From Formosa sp. Hel1_33_131 (GTDB lineage Bacteria > Bacteroidota > Bacteroidia > Flavobacteriales > Flavobacteriaceae): a stretch of DNA of 64,000 nucleotides. The stretch is taken from positions 61,652-125,651 of the forward strand of contig CATEFX010000026.1 in assembly GCA_949499105.1 (NCBI GenBank), written 5' to 3'. Position 1 is the stretch's first letter, and the number at the start of each line of letters is the position of its first letter. A program made the position numbers and the translations under genes. Shown in pieces: positions 53,752-61,177 of this stretch. The notes under the pieces were generated by a model. That model saw only the letters and a program-made list of their open reading frames with translations. It searched no databases and was not told the DNA's origin.

Positions 53752-54426
53752 ATGAAAAAAATTACTTTTTTACTAATGCTTTTGACGGTCTCTTTAGGCT
53801 ATTCACATATCTTAATTTTTAATTCTAGCAGTAACGATCTAGCGCATTTAAACCTACCCTCAACGTGCTCTGGAACGACTACTGAGGCTACTGATGGGAC
53901 ATTTTCTGCAGGACTCGACTATGAATTTGTTACCAATGGAGCGGACGTTACGATCACTTTTACGCTATTAGACACGGACAAACAGGGTTTAAGTCCTCAG
54001 TTATTTCGTGCTCCTTCTACATTTACTGATTTTTCTTTCGATGGAACATCATACTCAGTCACACTAACGGACCAAACAGCTGGGGCAACTCTAAGTTTTC
54101 AGTTCAGAGGTGCATATATGGATGCTGGTTTGATTGTCTCAAAAGTTTTTAATTACAAAGTAGGTGAGGGCTGTGTGTTAAGCACTGAAACTCTTGAAAC
54201 AGCTCTTTTTAATGTATATCCGAATCCAGCGAAAAGCGTTATCAATATCTCATCGACGTCCAATGAAGTTTTTGGAGTTTCAGTCTATGACTTATTGGGC
54301 AAGCAAGTCCTGCGTGCAGAAAACGTAAAGTCTCAACTTAATATATCGAGTTTAAATCCTGGATTGTATGTTTTAAATATGACACAAGGATCTAATAGTT
54401 CTACTCAGAAACTATTAGTCAAGTAA
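53752..54426 (+). CDS. T9SS-secreted protein, shorter member
   Basis: The 224-residue protein has a signal peptide (about 1-18, ending GYSHI), a single beta-rich domain (about 20-148) with a pair of Cys (CSGT and GEGC) that could form a disulfide, and a T9SS sorting domain almost identical to those of its two neighbours (VSVYDLLGKQVLRAEN, LNISSLNPG). The central domain shares no visible similarity with the neighbours. Function unknown; it may be a surface adhesin or binding module. Confidence 0.85.
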   Translation: MKKITFLLMLLTVSLGYSHILIFNSSSNDLAHLNLPSTCSGTTTEATDGTFSAGLDYEFVTNGADVTITFTLLDTDKQGLSPQLFRAPSTFTDFSFDGTSYSVTLTDQTAGATLSFQFRGAYMDAGLIVSKVFNYKVGEGCVLSTETLETALFNVYPNPAKSVINISSTSNEVFGVSVYDLLGKQVLRAENVKSQLNISSLNPGLYVLNMTQGSNSSTQKLLVK

Positions 54427-54458
54427 CTAAAATCACTAACCAACCAATTTTAGTTTAT

Positions 54459-54487
54459 AAAAGCCTCCAGTATTGGAGGCTTTTTTG
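54459..54487 (+). terminator. Terminator after the 53752 gene
   Basis: Arms AAAGCCTCCA and TGGAGGCTTT with a short loop and T-run, 33 bp after the stop. Confidence 0.88.
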
Positions 54488-54999
54488 TTTATATAGTTTT
54501 GGGTCGTGGGTTCTATTTTACCACGTATTTATATTTCGACGCTATAAAGTTATCTCTATTTCTGTTTAAGTTATCTGTCATTTTCTTAACGGTAATAAGT
54601 AATTCCTCCTTTTTCTAAGTTCTAAACAGCTCTAGACATCCATAATTGAGATGCAATACAACAAGTCCAGGATGTGCTGGTTACATATAAATCGAGCTCC
54701 TAATTTGATTAAGTGATATTATTTTAACCCTTTTTCGATTAAATGTTTAATAATACCAAAAAAAATCAAACATATAGAACCATACATTACCCCAACATTT
54801 TACGAAAACGTTGTAATTTTTTGTCAATTTTTAAAGAAAGAAATTTTTAAAACGACAATAATAACCCCTGTAAAATGCGAATACATATATTTATTTAACA
54901 AAATTATATCATTGTATGTTTTTTGTAGTGGATTGTTTATGAATTATACATAAACATTAAACTATATTTGATTTCATTATTAACTTAAAACAATTTAAC
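54488..54999. other. Intergenic region upstream of T9SS copy B
   Basis: No ORF of note in about 510 bp. It ends with a promoter region: TTTTTTGTAGTGG near 54920 matches the leader of copy A, and TATATTTG at 54963-54970 is a -7 box. The rest is AT-rich and shows no gene. Confidence 0.6.
54963..54970 (+). promoter_or_regulatory. -7 promoter box of T9SS copy B
   Basis: TATATTTG matches TAnnTTTG, 30 bp upstream of the ATG at 55000, the same distance as for the 53752 gene. Confidence 0.55.
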
Positions 55000-56259
55000 A
55001 TGAAAAAAATTACACTATTATTTACATTCTTAGCGATTTCTTTAGGGCACGCGCAAAGTCTCCCTATTGATTTTGCAGATCCTTTAGATGCAAACTTTAC
55101 GGCCGCAGGCGGTGCTGTATTTTCTGTCACTGCTGATGGAACCAATGCTATTGGTCAAATTATTGGAGGTGCTGCCCAATACGATAGTAGAATGGATTTA
55201 GTCTTAGATACATACATAGATATGACGACTCCTGCTAAAACATTCACGTTTGAATATTATACAACTGAAGATATTGTAATGAATGGACTACTTCAAATTG
55301 GAGCAGAACAAGACGGAGGATTCGCAATTGAAAAAGGATTCGTAACTGACGGAAATATTGGTTGGGAAACAATCACTATTGATTTTTCAGATGCTACTAA
55401 CGGCTATCCAAATGCTGCAGACCCCGTTGTTTTTGGTCAATACGCACAAATCTCAGTGTTTACTAATTTTGCAGATACGGGTGTATCTACATATTGGATA
55501 GATGATATTGCCGGAGCTGCTAATGGAGCTGCTGTGCCACAACCATTAACGTCTTTAGTTGTAGATTTTGAAACAGCGACTACCTTTTTGGGAGATACCA
55601 ATCTTACTTACACGGATCTTGTTGCAAACGATGTAACTGATGGAGCCAACTCCTCAGCAACTGTTGGACAGCTATCAGGTATCAATACAGGACTTTATTC
55701 AAACGCACAATTATTAGTTAGTGAGAATTTTGATATGTCTGCTGGTGACAAAGGTTTTTCGATAATGGTAAAAGGCCCAAGAGCTATTCCAGTTATCAAA
55801 TTTAAGCTTGAAGGTGGTGCTGCTAACGAAAAAGATGCAGCTTACACAACTCCAGGCGTTTGGCAGAAACTTACGTTCGATTTTACTGCTGATACATCAG
55901 TAACACACAACAAAGTGGTCATATTTGTCGATTTTGCAACTGCAGCTAGTGCAGTTCCAGCGGATGATGTTTTTATGATTGATAATCTTGAATTTGACGT
56001 TTTAAGTACACTTTCTGCGAAGAGTTTTTCTTCTAGTTCAGTAAAAATGTACCCGAACCCAGCAAATGATATTTTAAACTTCTCTTCAGCTTCTAAGAAA
56101 GCTTTAAATGTCGCGGTTTACGATTTGTTAGGAAAACAAGTTTTACGTGCAAATGCTATTCAGTCTGAGCTTAATATTTCTAGCTTAAATCCTGGAATGT
56201 ATTTTGTTAACATGACTCAAGGTTCTAGTACTTCTACTAAGAAACTACTAGTAAAATAA
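55000..56259 (+). CDS. T9SS-secreted protein with two jelly-roll-like modules (copy B)
   Basis: The 419-residue paralogue of the 52239 gene has the same layout: signal peptide (ending LGHAQ), two beta-rich modules and a T9SS type A domain ending KKLLVK. Shared stretches include ADPLDA, TYIDMTT, FGQYAQISVFTNF and TYWIDDIAGAANG. Differences are scattered, so it is an older duplication, or one kept similar by gene conversion, rather than a recent copy. It is the last chromosomal gene before the accessory island. Confidence 0.88.
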   Translation: MKKITLLFTFLAISLGHAQSLPIDFADPLDANFTAAGGAVFSVTADGTNAIGQIIGGAAQYDSRMDLVLDTYIDMTTPAKTFTFEYYTTEDIVMNGLLQIGAEQDGGFAIEKGFVTDGNIGWETITIDFSDATNGYPNAADPVVFGQYAQISVFTNFADTGVSTYWIDDIAGAANGAAVPQPLTSLVVDFETATTFLGDTNLTYTDLVANDVTDGANSSATVGQLSGINTGLYSNAQLLVSENFDMSAGDKGFSIMVKGPRAIPVIKFKLEGGAANEKDAAYTTPGVWQKLTFDFTADTSVTHNKVVIFVDFATAASAVPADDVFMIDNLEFDVLSTLSAKSFSSSSVKMYPNPANDILNFSSASKKALNVAVYDLLGKQVLRANAIQSELNISSLNPGMYFVNMTQGSSTSTKKLLVK

Positions 56260-56286
56260 GGGTTTACTAACCAATTTAACTTTTTA

Positions 56287-56316
56287 AAAAGGCCTCCATT
56301 TGGAGGTCTTTTTTTA
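56287..56316 (+). terminator. Terminator after T9SS copy B
   Basis: Arms AAGGCCTCCA and TGGAGGTCTT with a long T-run, 27 bp after the stop. Same GGCCTCC core as the two upstream terminators. Confidence 0.88.
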
Positions 56317-56513
56317 TGCCCTCATCCCACCTACGGTTCATTCATACGAGGTATGAGGAACGAATAACGCGGTATCTCATGAAGTGAAACTAAAAACGAA
56401 TAGACTGCCGCGCCGTAAAAAACGACGAGCAATGACGTAGCGTGTCGTTATTACGAGCCTGCCTTTTGGTAGACAGGCGTAGTGCAGTCATCTTAGGGTT
56501 GTAACCAAAAACA
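56317..56513. repeat. REP-like palindromic region at the left border of the island
   Basis: GC-richer than its flanks and full of inverted repeats: CCTCAT/ATGAGG (about 56320-56355), AACGAC/GTCGTT (about 56420-56450) and GCCTG/CAGGC (about 56458-56478). The pieces CATACGAGG...GCGGTATCTC and GACTGCCGCGCC...GCAATGACG resemble degenerate arms of the CGAGG/CAATGACG palindromes found scattered in Bacteroidota genomes. No gene. Family assignment is from recall. Confidence 0.5.
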
Positions 56514-56543
56514 AAAACGCCAAGACATATGTCTCGGCGTTTT
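56514..56543 (+). terminator. Near-perfect hairpin, terminator-like
   Basis: Arms AAAACGCCAAGAC and GTCTCGGCGTTTT around a short ATAT core with one mismatch; the flanking A and T runs make it a bidirectional terminator candidate. It separates the palindromic region from the ORF remnant. Confidence 0.6.
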
Positions 56544-56574
56544 ATCCGTACCCCTTACGATTCCATTATCGAAC

Positions 56575-56709
56575 CCTTTTTACCAAAACCTTACTGATAT
56601 CTATAATTTAAAAGAACTCCTTTATAACGAGGGTATTGCAGATATAGATGGATTGCCTATTGTCAAACCTGATAATCGTAGTAATTCAGTATTACCTAAC
56701 AGTTATTAA
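56575..56709 (+). pseudogene. ORF tail without a start (remnant)
   Basis: An open frame of about 45 codons ends at TAA 56707-56709 with a protein-like sequence (ELLYNEGIADIDGLPIVKPD) but has no ATG nearby. It looks like the 3' end of a gene cut off at or near the hairpin. It may belong to the same element as the next gene. Confidence 0.4.
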
Positions 56710-56730
56710 ACTATAATAGTATTAAATAGT

Positions 56731-56976
56731 ATGGCGAATAATACAGGAAAGAAATACGGAGGTAGAGAGAAGGGTACGCCTAATAGAATGACAAAAGAGT
56801 TGAGGTCTGTTCTTAAAGACGTATTGTACGAGGAGATAGAAGCGTTACAAGAGCGTTTAGGCGCTTTAAAACCGAAAGAGAGGGTAGAGTTACTTATTAA
56901 GTTAATGCCTTACGCGTTACCCAAAGTAACAAGCGTATCGCATACGACTAATGAACCGTTGGATTGGGGTATTTAA
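56731..56976 (+). CDS. Small phage/element-type protein (DUF5681-like)
   Basis: The 81-residue protein starts GKKYGGREKGTPNRMTKELR, the GGRxKGTPN pattern that I associate with DUF5681-like small proteins near phage terminase genes, followed by a charged helix (ERLGALKPKERVELLIKLMPYALPK). No terminase follows here. It is likely a remnant of a phage or mobile element. It overlaps the convergent membrane gene by 4 bp. Confidence 0.65.
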   Translation: MANNTGKKYGGREKGTPNRMTKELRSVLKDVLYEEIEALQERLGALKPKERVELLIKLMPYALPKVTSVSHTTNEPLDWGI

Positions 56977-57269
56977 TACACATAGTAAAAGTAAAGAACA
57001 AAAAGTACCAACATCAAAATGATATAGATCCAAAAAAAATATTTATCTAAAAATTCTTCAATAAATTCTCCAATAGAAGATGGTAATTTTGAATATAAAT
57101 ATAAAATAGGCGCCCATACTATTACCAAAACCACGACAAATATTGGAAAAAATATAAAGAAGAACATTACTTCTTGAAAAATCATATAATATAAAAAATC
57201 AGAAAACAAACCTAATAAACTTATAAACCCCAATCCTTCGATGTCTTCTTTATGTATTAGTTTTTTCAT
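56973..57269 (-). CDS. Small membrane protein of the nuclease cassette
   Basis: The 98-residue protein has two or three strongly hydrophobic helices (FLYYMIFQEVMFFFIFFPIF, then VVLVIVWAPILYLYSK, then FFWIYIILMLVLFVLYFYYVY) and a short charged N-terminus. The ATG overlaps the TGA of the upstream zinc-finger nuclease gene (57266-57269), so translation is coupled. I recognise no family. In a defence-type operon such a protein could be an effector or an anchor; this is inference. Confidence 0.7.
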   Translation of the reverse strand: MKKLIHKEDIEGLGFISLLGLFSDFLYYMIFQEVMFFFIFFPIFVVVLVIVWAPILYLYSKLPSSIGEFIEEFLDKYFFWIYIILMLVLFVLYFYYVY

Positions 57270-59059
57270 TTATTTTCTGCTTTTTCAGTTAGTATTTTAT
57301 CAATGTATGCTTCTAATCCTTTTTCGTTCTGTAATCCGTCTTTGGATTGATATGCTTTAATTTTAGACACTAACTCATTGTCTAACTCAAATATAGATAA
57401 AATCATTGATAGTATGTCGTTGGTCACTTTTTTGCCATCGTAAGGTTTCTTGCTTACAATATCTGTATCGTATATCTTTTTAAGTGGTTCTTCTCTAACT
57501 CGTATTAACTTAAACCCTTCTTCAAAGAGCATTTCGGATTTAATCTTATCGATATCTCGTTTGTCTTTATGCCAATAAGAACCGTCAAATTCAATACATA
57601 AATTTAGTTTAGGGATGAATATATCTATTGATCTTAATCGTCCTTCTAAACGAGTTTTTAACCCTTTTGGGTCAATATTTTTAAACAGTTTCATTAACTC
57701 GAATGTAATTGTGAGTTCTTGCTTTGATTGGGGTGTCAAGTCACAATATGGACATCCTGTCCCACCATAAATTCTATTAAATGGTCTTGTTCTCCATTCG
57801 TGATCATCTCCTTTTGAGCATTTCCACCAAACCTCTTTGTGAGTAGCCGGAACAATATCATTTGGATTTAAGTTTCCATTTTTGGTTGGATGCCATTCAC
57901 TTGACAGTTTAGGATACAAAGTTTGTAAACTATTAGATTCAGCTACTTTTAATCCTCTGCAAAATGGACATCCATCTCCGGATTCACGACCATCTCTTAA
58001 CGCTCCACGTTTTCTAACAGTAGCATCCCAAACGTGATCGTCTGCTTTCGAGCATTTCCACCACACTCGTTTAGTTGTTAAATAATAAACATCATTTGGA
58101 GTTAAATTTCCATTCAATGAAGGGTGCCATTCTTTTGCTAATTCAGGATTTACAGTTTGAAGACAATTTGATAGCACTACAATTTTACCGCTACACATAG
58201 GACAGCCATCTCCTCTTTGGACTCTTTTACTTATTGTATTTTTCCATTCGTGATCGTTTCCTTTTGAGCATTTCCACCAAACTTTTTTACTGCTGTTAAC
58301 ACCAACATTATTTGGAGTTAAATCTCCATTCTTTGTTGGATGCCATTCTTTTGCTAATTTGGGATTTAGTGTTGCTAAAGAATTTGAATTAACAATAACT
58401 TTTTCAGCACAAACAGCACAATCATAACTGTTACTATTAAGTGCGAGAGGAGATTCATTCCAAACGTGATCATCTCCTTTTTCACACTTCCACCAAACCT
58501 TTTTATTAAATTTTATGCCAACATCCAAAGGAGTTAAATTTCCATTCAATGAAGGATGCCATTTAGCTGCTAATTTGGGATTTAAAGTCTGTAAACTATT
58601 TGATTTTACTATAATATGACCGGAACATATAGCACAACCATTATTTAGTGAATTGCGGTTGCCAATTCTTGCTTCCCATTCGTGATCATCTCCTTTTGAG
58701 CATTTCCACCAAACTTTTTTACTGCTATTTGGAGCAACATTCAAAGGAGTCAAGTCTCCATTCTTTGTTGGATGCCATTCCTTTGCCAAAGAAGGATTTT
58801 TAATTAATAAACTATTTGATTTCACAATTGTTCTTCCGGAACATACTGAACATTTAACTATTCTTTTTTTCTTTTTGTTATATCTTGAATTAGGGGAACT
58901 TTCCCATTCGTGATCATTTCCTTTTGAGCATTTCCACCAAACTAATTTTCCGCTTCCAATAGTTACATCATATGGTGTTAAATCACCATTCTTTGTCGGA
59001 TGCCATTGTTTAGCAACTTCAGGATGAGTTTCAGCAAGTGATTTTTTGTCTTTTCGCAT
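57266..59059 (-). CDS. Six-repeat zinc-ribbon protein with C-terminal Vsr-like nuclease
   Basis: The 597-residue protein has six tandem modules (about 72-78 residues each, residues 1-448), each with [AS]xxWHP, WWKC, HxW and a C-x2-C pair, giving a likely Zn site of Cys, His, Cys, Cys (DUF4379-type treble-clef zinc finger). A nuclease domain follows: RSIDIF (Asp479), then IEFDGSYWHK (Glu490, Asp492, His497) and LIRVRE, the pattern of Vsr-like PD-(D/E)xK enzymes. The repeats probably bind nucleic acid. It starts 3 bp after the upstream nuclease gene and overlaps the membrane gene. Confidence 0.85.
   Translation of the reverse strand: MRKDKKSLAETHPEVAKQWHPTKNGDLTPYDVTIGSGKLVWWKCSKGNDHEWESSPNSRYNKKKKRIVKCSVCSGRTIVKSNSLLIKNPSLAKEWHPTKNGDLTPLNVAPNSSKKVWWKCSKGDDHEWEARIGNRNSLNNGCAICSGHIIVKSNSLQTLNPKLAAKWHPSLNGNLTPLDVGIKFNKKVWWKCEKGDDHVWNESPLALNSNSYDCAVCAEKVIVNSNSLATLNPKLAKEWHPTKNGDLTPNNVGVNSSKKVWWKCSKGNDHEWKNTISKRVQRGDGCPMCSGKIVVLSNCLQTVNPELAKEWHPSLNGNLTPNDVYYLTTKRVWWKCSKADDHVWDATVRKRGALRDGRESGDGCPFCRGLKVAESNSLQTLYPKLSSEWHPTKNGNLNPNDIVPATHKEVWWKCSKGDDHEWRTRPFNRIYGGTGCPYCDLTPQSKQELTITFELMKLFKNIDPKGLKTRLEGRLRSIDIFIPKLNLCIEFDGSYWHKDKRDIDKIKSEMLFEEGFKLIRVREEPLKKIYDTDIVSKKPYDGKKVTNDILSMILSIFELDNELVSKIKAYQSKDGLQNEKGLEAYIDKILTEKAENK
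57770..59040 (-). repeat. Imperfect 216-234 bp coding repeats of the zinc-ribbon gene
   Basis: The six zinc-finger modules are visible at DNA level, for example the recurring GAGCATTTCCACCAAAC and TGGATGCCATTC blocks on the plus strand. Their similarity makes this segment prone to recombination and assembly error. Confidence 0.8.
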
Positions 59060-59062
59060 AAT

Positions 59063-60082
59063 TTAATTCAAACCTTCATTGTCAATGTTTTCAATCTTAT
59101 CTTTAATCAAGTTTTTAGAAACTACTTCATCATACCTAATTATTATCAGTTTAATTCCTAATTTTTGGCAAATTAGTTTCTTTCTTTTATCCCTTTCTTT
59201 TACTCCGATTAGTCCTTTTTTTCCTCCAAATAGTTTAACGGGTTTGTAATGTTGCAATCCATTGTATTCGAATCCAATCTTTTTATTCTTTATAAACACA
59301 TCTAATTCTAAACCTTCTAATTCAGATCCCCTATAATGTTGTATGACATCTGATTTTGGAAAAATTTCTTTTAAGAGTTTAAACATAATTGTTTCATTAA
59401 CCCACATTTCTCCAATTGGTTTGTATCCAAACTCTCCTCTAACGATATTTTCAACTAAAGAGTTTAATTTTCTTTTTAATCTCTCTATCTCTTTATCTAT
59501 TTGATATATTTCAGATCTTATATTTTCAGGGATAAGTCCAAACTCTCCTTTATTTTTTTCTACCTCTTTATTTCTGTAATTTATTAAGTAATCTAAACGT
59601 TCGTTATTCTTGTTGTGTTCTTCGACTGTATCTTGATCAAAATTATTTTCCCATTTTCTTCTCTCAATGTACCACCCAAAGGTTCGTTTAAATTTTCCTC
59701 CGTACATTGGATTGCAAAACTCTTTTGATGGGGTCTTATTATTACAACGGTGACATAGATTTGCTTCATAATCGTATCCATTAATATATCTGTAATACCA
59801 ATTAGTGTGTGAAAAACTTAATTTTTCTTTATCAAAATCCTCATTCCAACGATTCTTTCCGTAGAACTTGTCATATTCATCTTTTAGGTGTTTTATGTGA
59901 TTTTCAATTGAATTTTTAAAACATTTACAAACCTTGAAGTTACCTTTACCATCGCCGAATTCAATTATCCAATTTCCTAATTGATATTTAACATAGGGAA
60001 GTGGCAATCCTTCTTCAAAACCAATACCTTCATATTTTGAGGGTAAATTTTTACTAAATTCTTTTCTAACGGTCATATTCAT
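59063..60082 (-). CDS. Putative PD-(D/E)xK nuclease with Cys-rich N-terminal half
   Basis: The 339-residue protein has Cys52-x-Cys54, then Cys110-x2-Cys113 and Cys123 (LCHRCNNKTPSKEFCNPMYGG), a possible zinc finger. After a charged coiled-coil region (about 185-212), the C-terminal domain shows LELDVF (Asp261), IGFEYNGLQHY (Glu272, Gln277, His278) and an ERDKRKKLICQKLGI helix. This resembles the nuclease domain of phage and homing-type endonucleases. Function is unproven. It is the first gene of the three-gene cassette. Confidence 0.78.
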   Translation of the reverse strand: MNMTVRKEFSKNLPSKYEGIGFEEGLPLPYVKYQLGNWIIEFGDGKGNFKVCKCFKNSIENHIKHLKDEYDKFYGKNRWNEDFDKEKLSFSHTNWYYRYINGYDYEANLCHRCNNKTPSKEFCNPMYGGKFKRTFGWYIERRKWENNFDQDTVEEHNKNNERLDYLINYRNKEVEKNKGEFGLIPENIRSEIYQIDKEIERLKRKLNSLVENIVRGEFGYKPIGEMWVNETIMFKLLKEIFPKSDVIQHYRGSELEGLELDVFIKNKKIGFEYNGLQHYKPVKLFGGKKGLIGVKERDKRKKLICQKLGIKLIIIRYDEVVSKNLIKDKIENIDNEGLN

Positions 60083-60122
60083 AAATATATGTCAATATAA
60101 ATAACTATTAAAATATAATTTA

Positions 60123-60130
60123 TATATTTG
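60123..60130 (+). promoter_or_regulatory. -7 promoter box of the MerR-like regulator
   Basis: TATATTTG matches TAnnTTTG, 25 bp upstream of the ATG and 6 bp before the palindromic operator candidate. Confidence 0.6.
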
Positions 60131-60136
60131 TAAAAG

Positions 60137-60150
60137 TTACATTAATGTAA
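60137..60150. promoter_or_regulatory. Perfect palindrome TTACATTAATGTAA, likely operator
   Basis: A 14-bp perfect dyad in the 74-bp gap between the divergent regulator and nuclease operon, at the expected transcription start of the regulator. Probable binding site of the MerR-like protein for autorepression and possibly control of the nuclease genes. Confidence 0.6.
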
Positions 60151-60155
60151 TATTT

Positions 60156-60977
60156 ATGAAATTAATTGAAAATAATGTATTTGTTGCATCTGATTGGTTT
60201 GATTTAAACTTCTTTGGAGGGTTCGCAAGTTCGTCCGATGCGATTAAAGAAAAGTTGAATTTACAGAACTATAAAGTAGATGATAAACGTCTATCTTCAA
60301 GGGTTTTAAATCATTGGTATAAGTCGGAGATAATTGAAGACAATAGACCAAATGGAAAAGGTTGGAAGAAGTTTAGCATTTCAGAATTAGTATGGGTTCA
60401 GATTGTATTTAAATTGAGAAATATTGGTTTAGATCTTAACAGAATTAAATTAGTTAAACATCATATTGATAAGTTCAATTCAATAGATGAAAACTCAAAT
60501 TGTCTTCTCCTTGACTTTTATATTTTAGTTGCAATGTATTCCGAAACCCCTATAAAATTATTGATTTTTGAAACAGGTCAAGCAGAAATAGTTCGTCAAG
60601 TTGATATCGATATTGCAAATCAAATGGAGATTATCATAGAAGATTTCATAATGATCGACCTCAACAAACTACTTGATAAACTCTTTACCAAGAAAAAAAT
60701 AAAGGCAGATTACTTTGGGCAAAAGGATGCTAACCAAAAATCGGCATTAGTACAACAAATAGAAACATCTGTTTTAAAAGAAAACATCCAATCAGTTACA
60801 GTAAAAGTTAATGACAAAGATTACTCAATTGATGAAAAGTATTTTGTAAAAAACAAAGACAAGGCGAATGCCATTTTTAATATGTTGGATTTTGGAGAAT
60901 TAATTGTAAAAAAACACAATGGGAAATCAACTTATGAATTGACGAATAAAAAGAAAATAAAAAGGGACAACCCCTAA
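60156..60977 (+). CDS. MerR-like HTH regulator of the island
   Basis: The 273-residue protein has a MerR-type winged helix in its first 100 residues: SSRVLNHWYKSEII, a wing GKGWKKFSISELVWV and IGLDLNRIKLVKHHI. The rest (about 105-273) is helical then mixed, with no recognised ligand motif. It is divergent from the nuclease operon and lies beside a perfect 14-bp palindrome. The long C-terminal part suggests an unusual sensor domain. It could also control the recombinase downstream. Confidence 0.75.
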   Translation: MKLIENNVFVASDWFDLNFFGGFASSSDAIKEKLNLQNYKVDDKRLSSRVLNHWYKSEIIEDNRPNGKGWKKFSISELVWVQIVFKLRNIGLDLNRIKLVKHHIDKFNSIDENSNCLLLDFYILVAMYSETPIKLLIFETGQAEIVRQVDIDIANQMEIIIEDFIMIDLNKLLDKLFTKKKIKADYFGQKDANQKSALVQQIETSVLKENIQSVTVKVNDKDYSIDEKYFVKNKDKANAIFNMLDFGELIVKKHNGKSTYELTNKKKIKRDNP

Positions 60978-61011
60978 CGTAGGAATAAGTGTTTCCAAAT
61001 GGGACAACCCC
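60964..61011 (+). repeat. Pair of 11-bp direct repeats GGGACAACCCC
   Basis: Exact copies at 60964-60974 (overlapping the regulator's stop) and 61001-61011, 37 bp apart, just upstream of the recombinase leader ORF. Each has a GGG/CCC dyad. Possible recombinase or regulator sites. Confidence 0.5.
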
Positions 61012-61036
61012 AAGCGAAATACACTTTACGAATTAA

Positions 61037-61177
61037 ATGTTATCTATTGAGTTATGTAAAAAAGTATTAAACGACAAAAATAAAAATTACAGTAATGAAC
61101 AAGTCAAACTAATTAGAGACCATCTTTACAAAATGGCGCTAATTATTGATGAGGTAAAAGACAAAGACAATGATTAA
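61037..61177 (+). CDS. 46-residue protein overlapping the recombinase start
   Basis: The ORF starts ATG TTA TCT and ends TAA 61175-61177, overlapping the recombinase ATG (61170) by 8 bp. The product is charged and helical (MLSIELCKKVLN...IRDHLYKMALIIDEV). Such tiny ORFs occur directly upstream of serine recombinases in Bacteroidota elements; I infer a role in translational coupling or regulation. Confidence 0.65.
   Translation: MLSIELCKKVLNDKNKNYSNEQVKLIRDHLYKMALIIDEVKDKDND

Noticed and set aside
53531..56316. Repeated GCCTCC palindromes as mobile-element ends
   Set aside because: Each copy lies 27-35 bp after a stop codon, has a T-run and fits an intrinsic terminator; no transposase is between them.
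56260..56730. A direct-repeat copy of the tRNA-Leu 3' end as the left att site
   Set aside because: I looked for the tRNA 3' end sequence by eye and saw none; serine recombinases need only a very short identical core, so the left end cannot be fixed.
57770..59040. Regular repeats that could be read as a CRISPR-like or tandem-repeat array
   Set aside because: The period is 216-234 bp and in frame; the repeats are the six zinc-ribbon modules of one protein, not short repeats with spacers.
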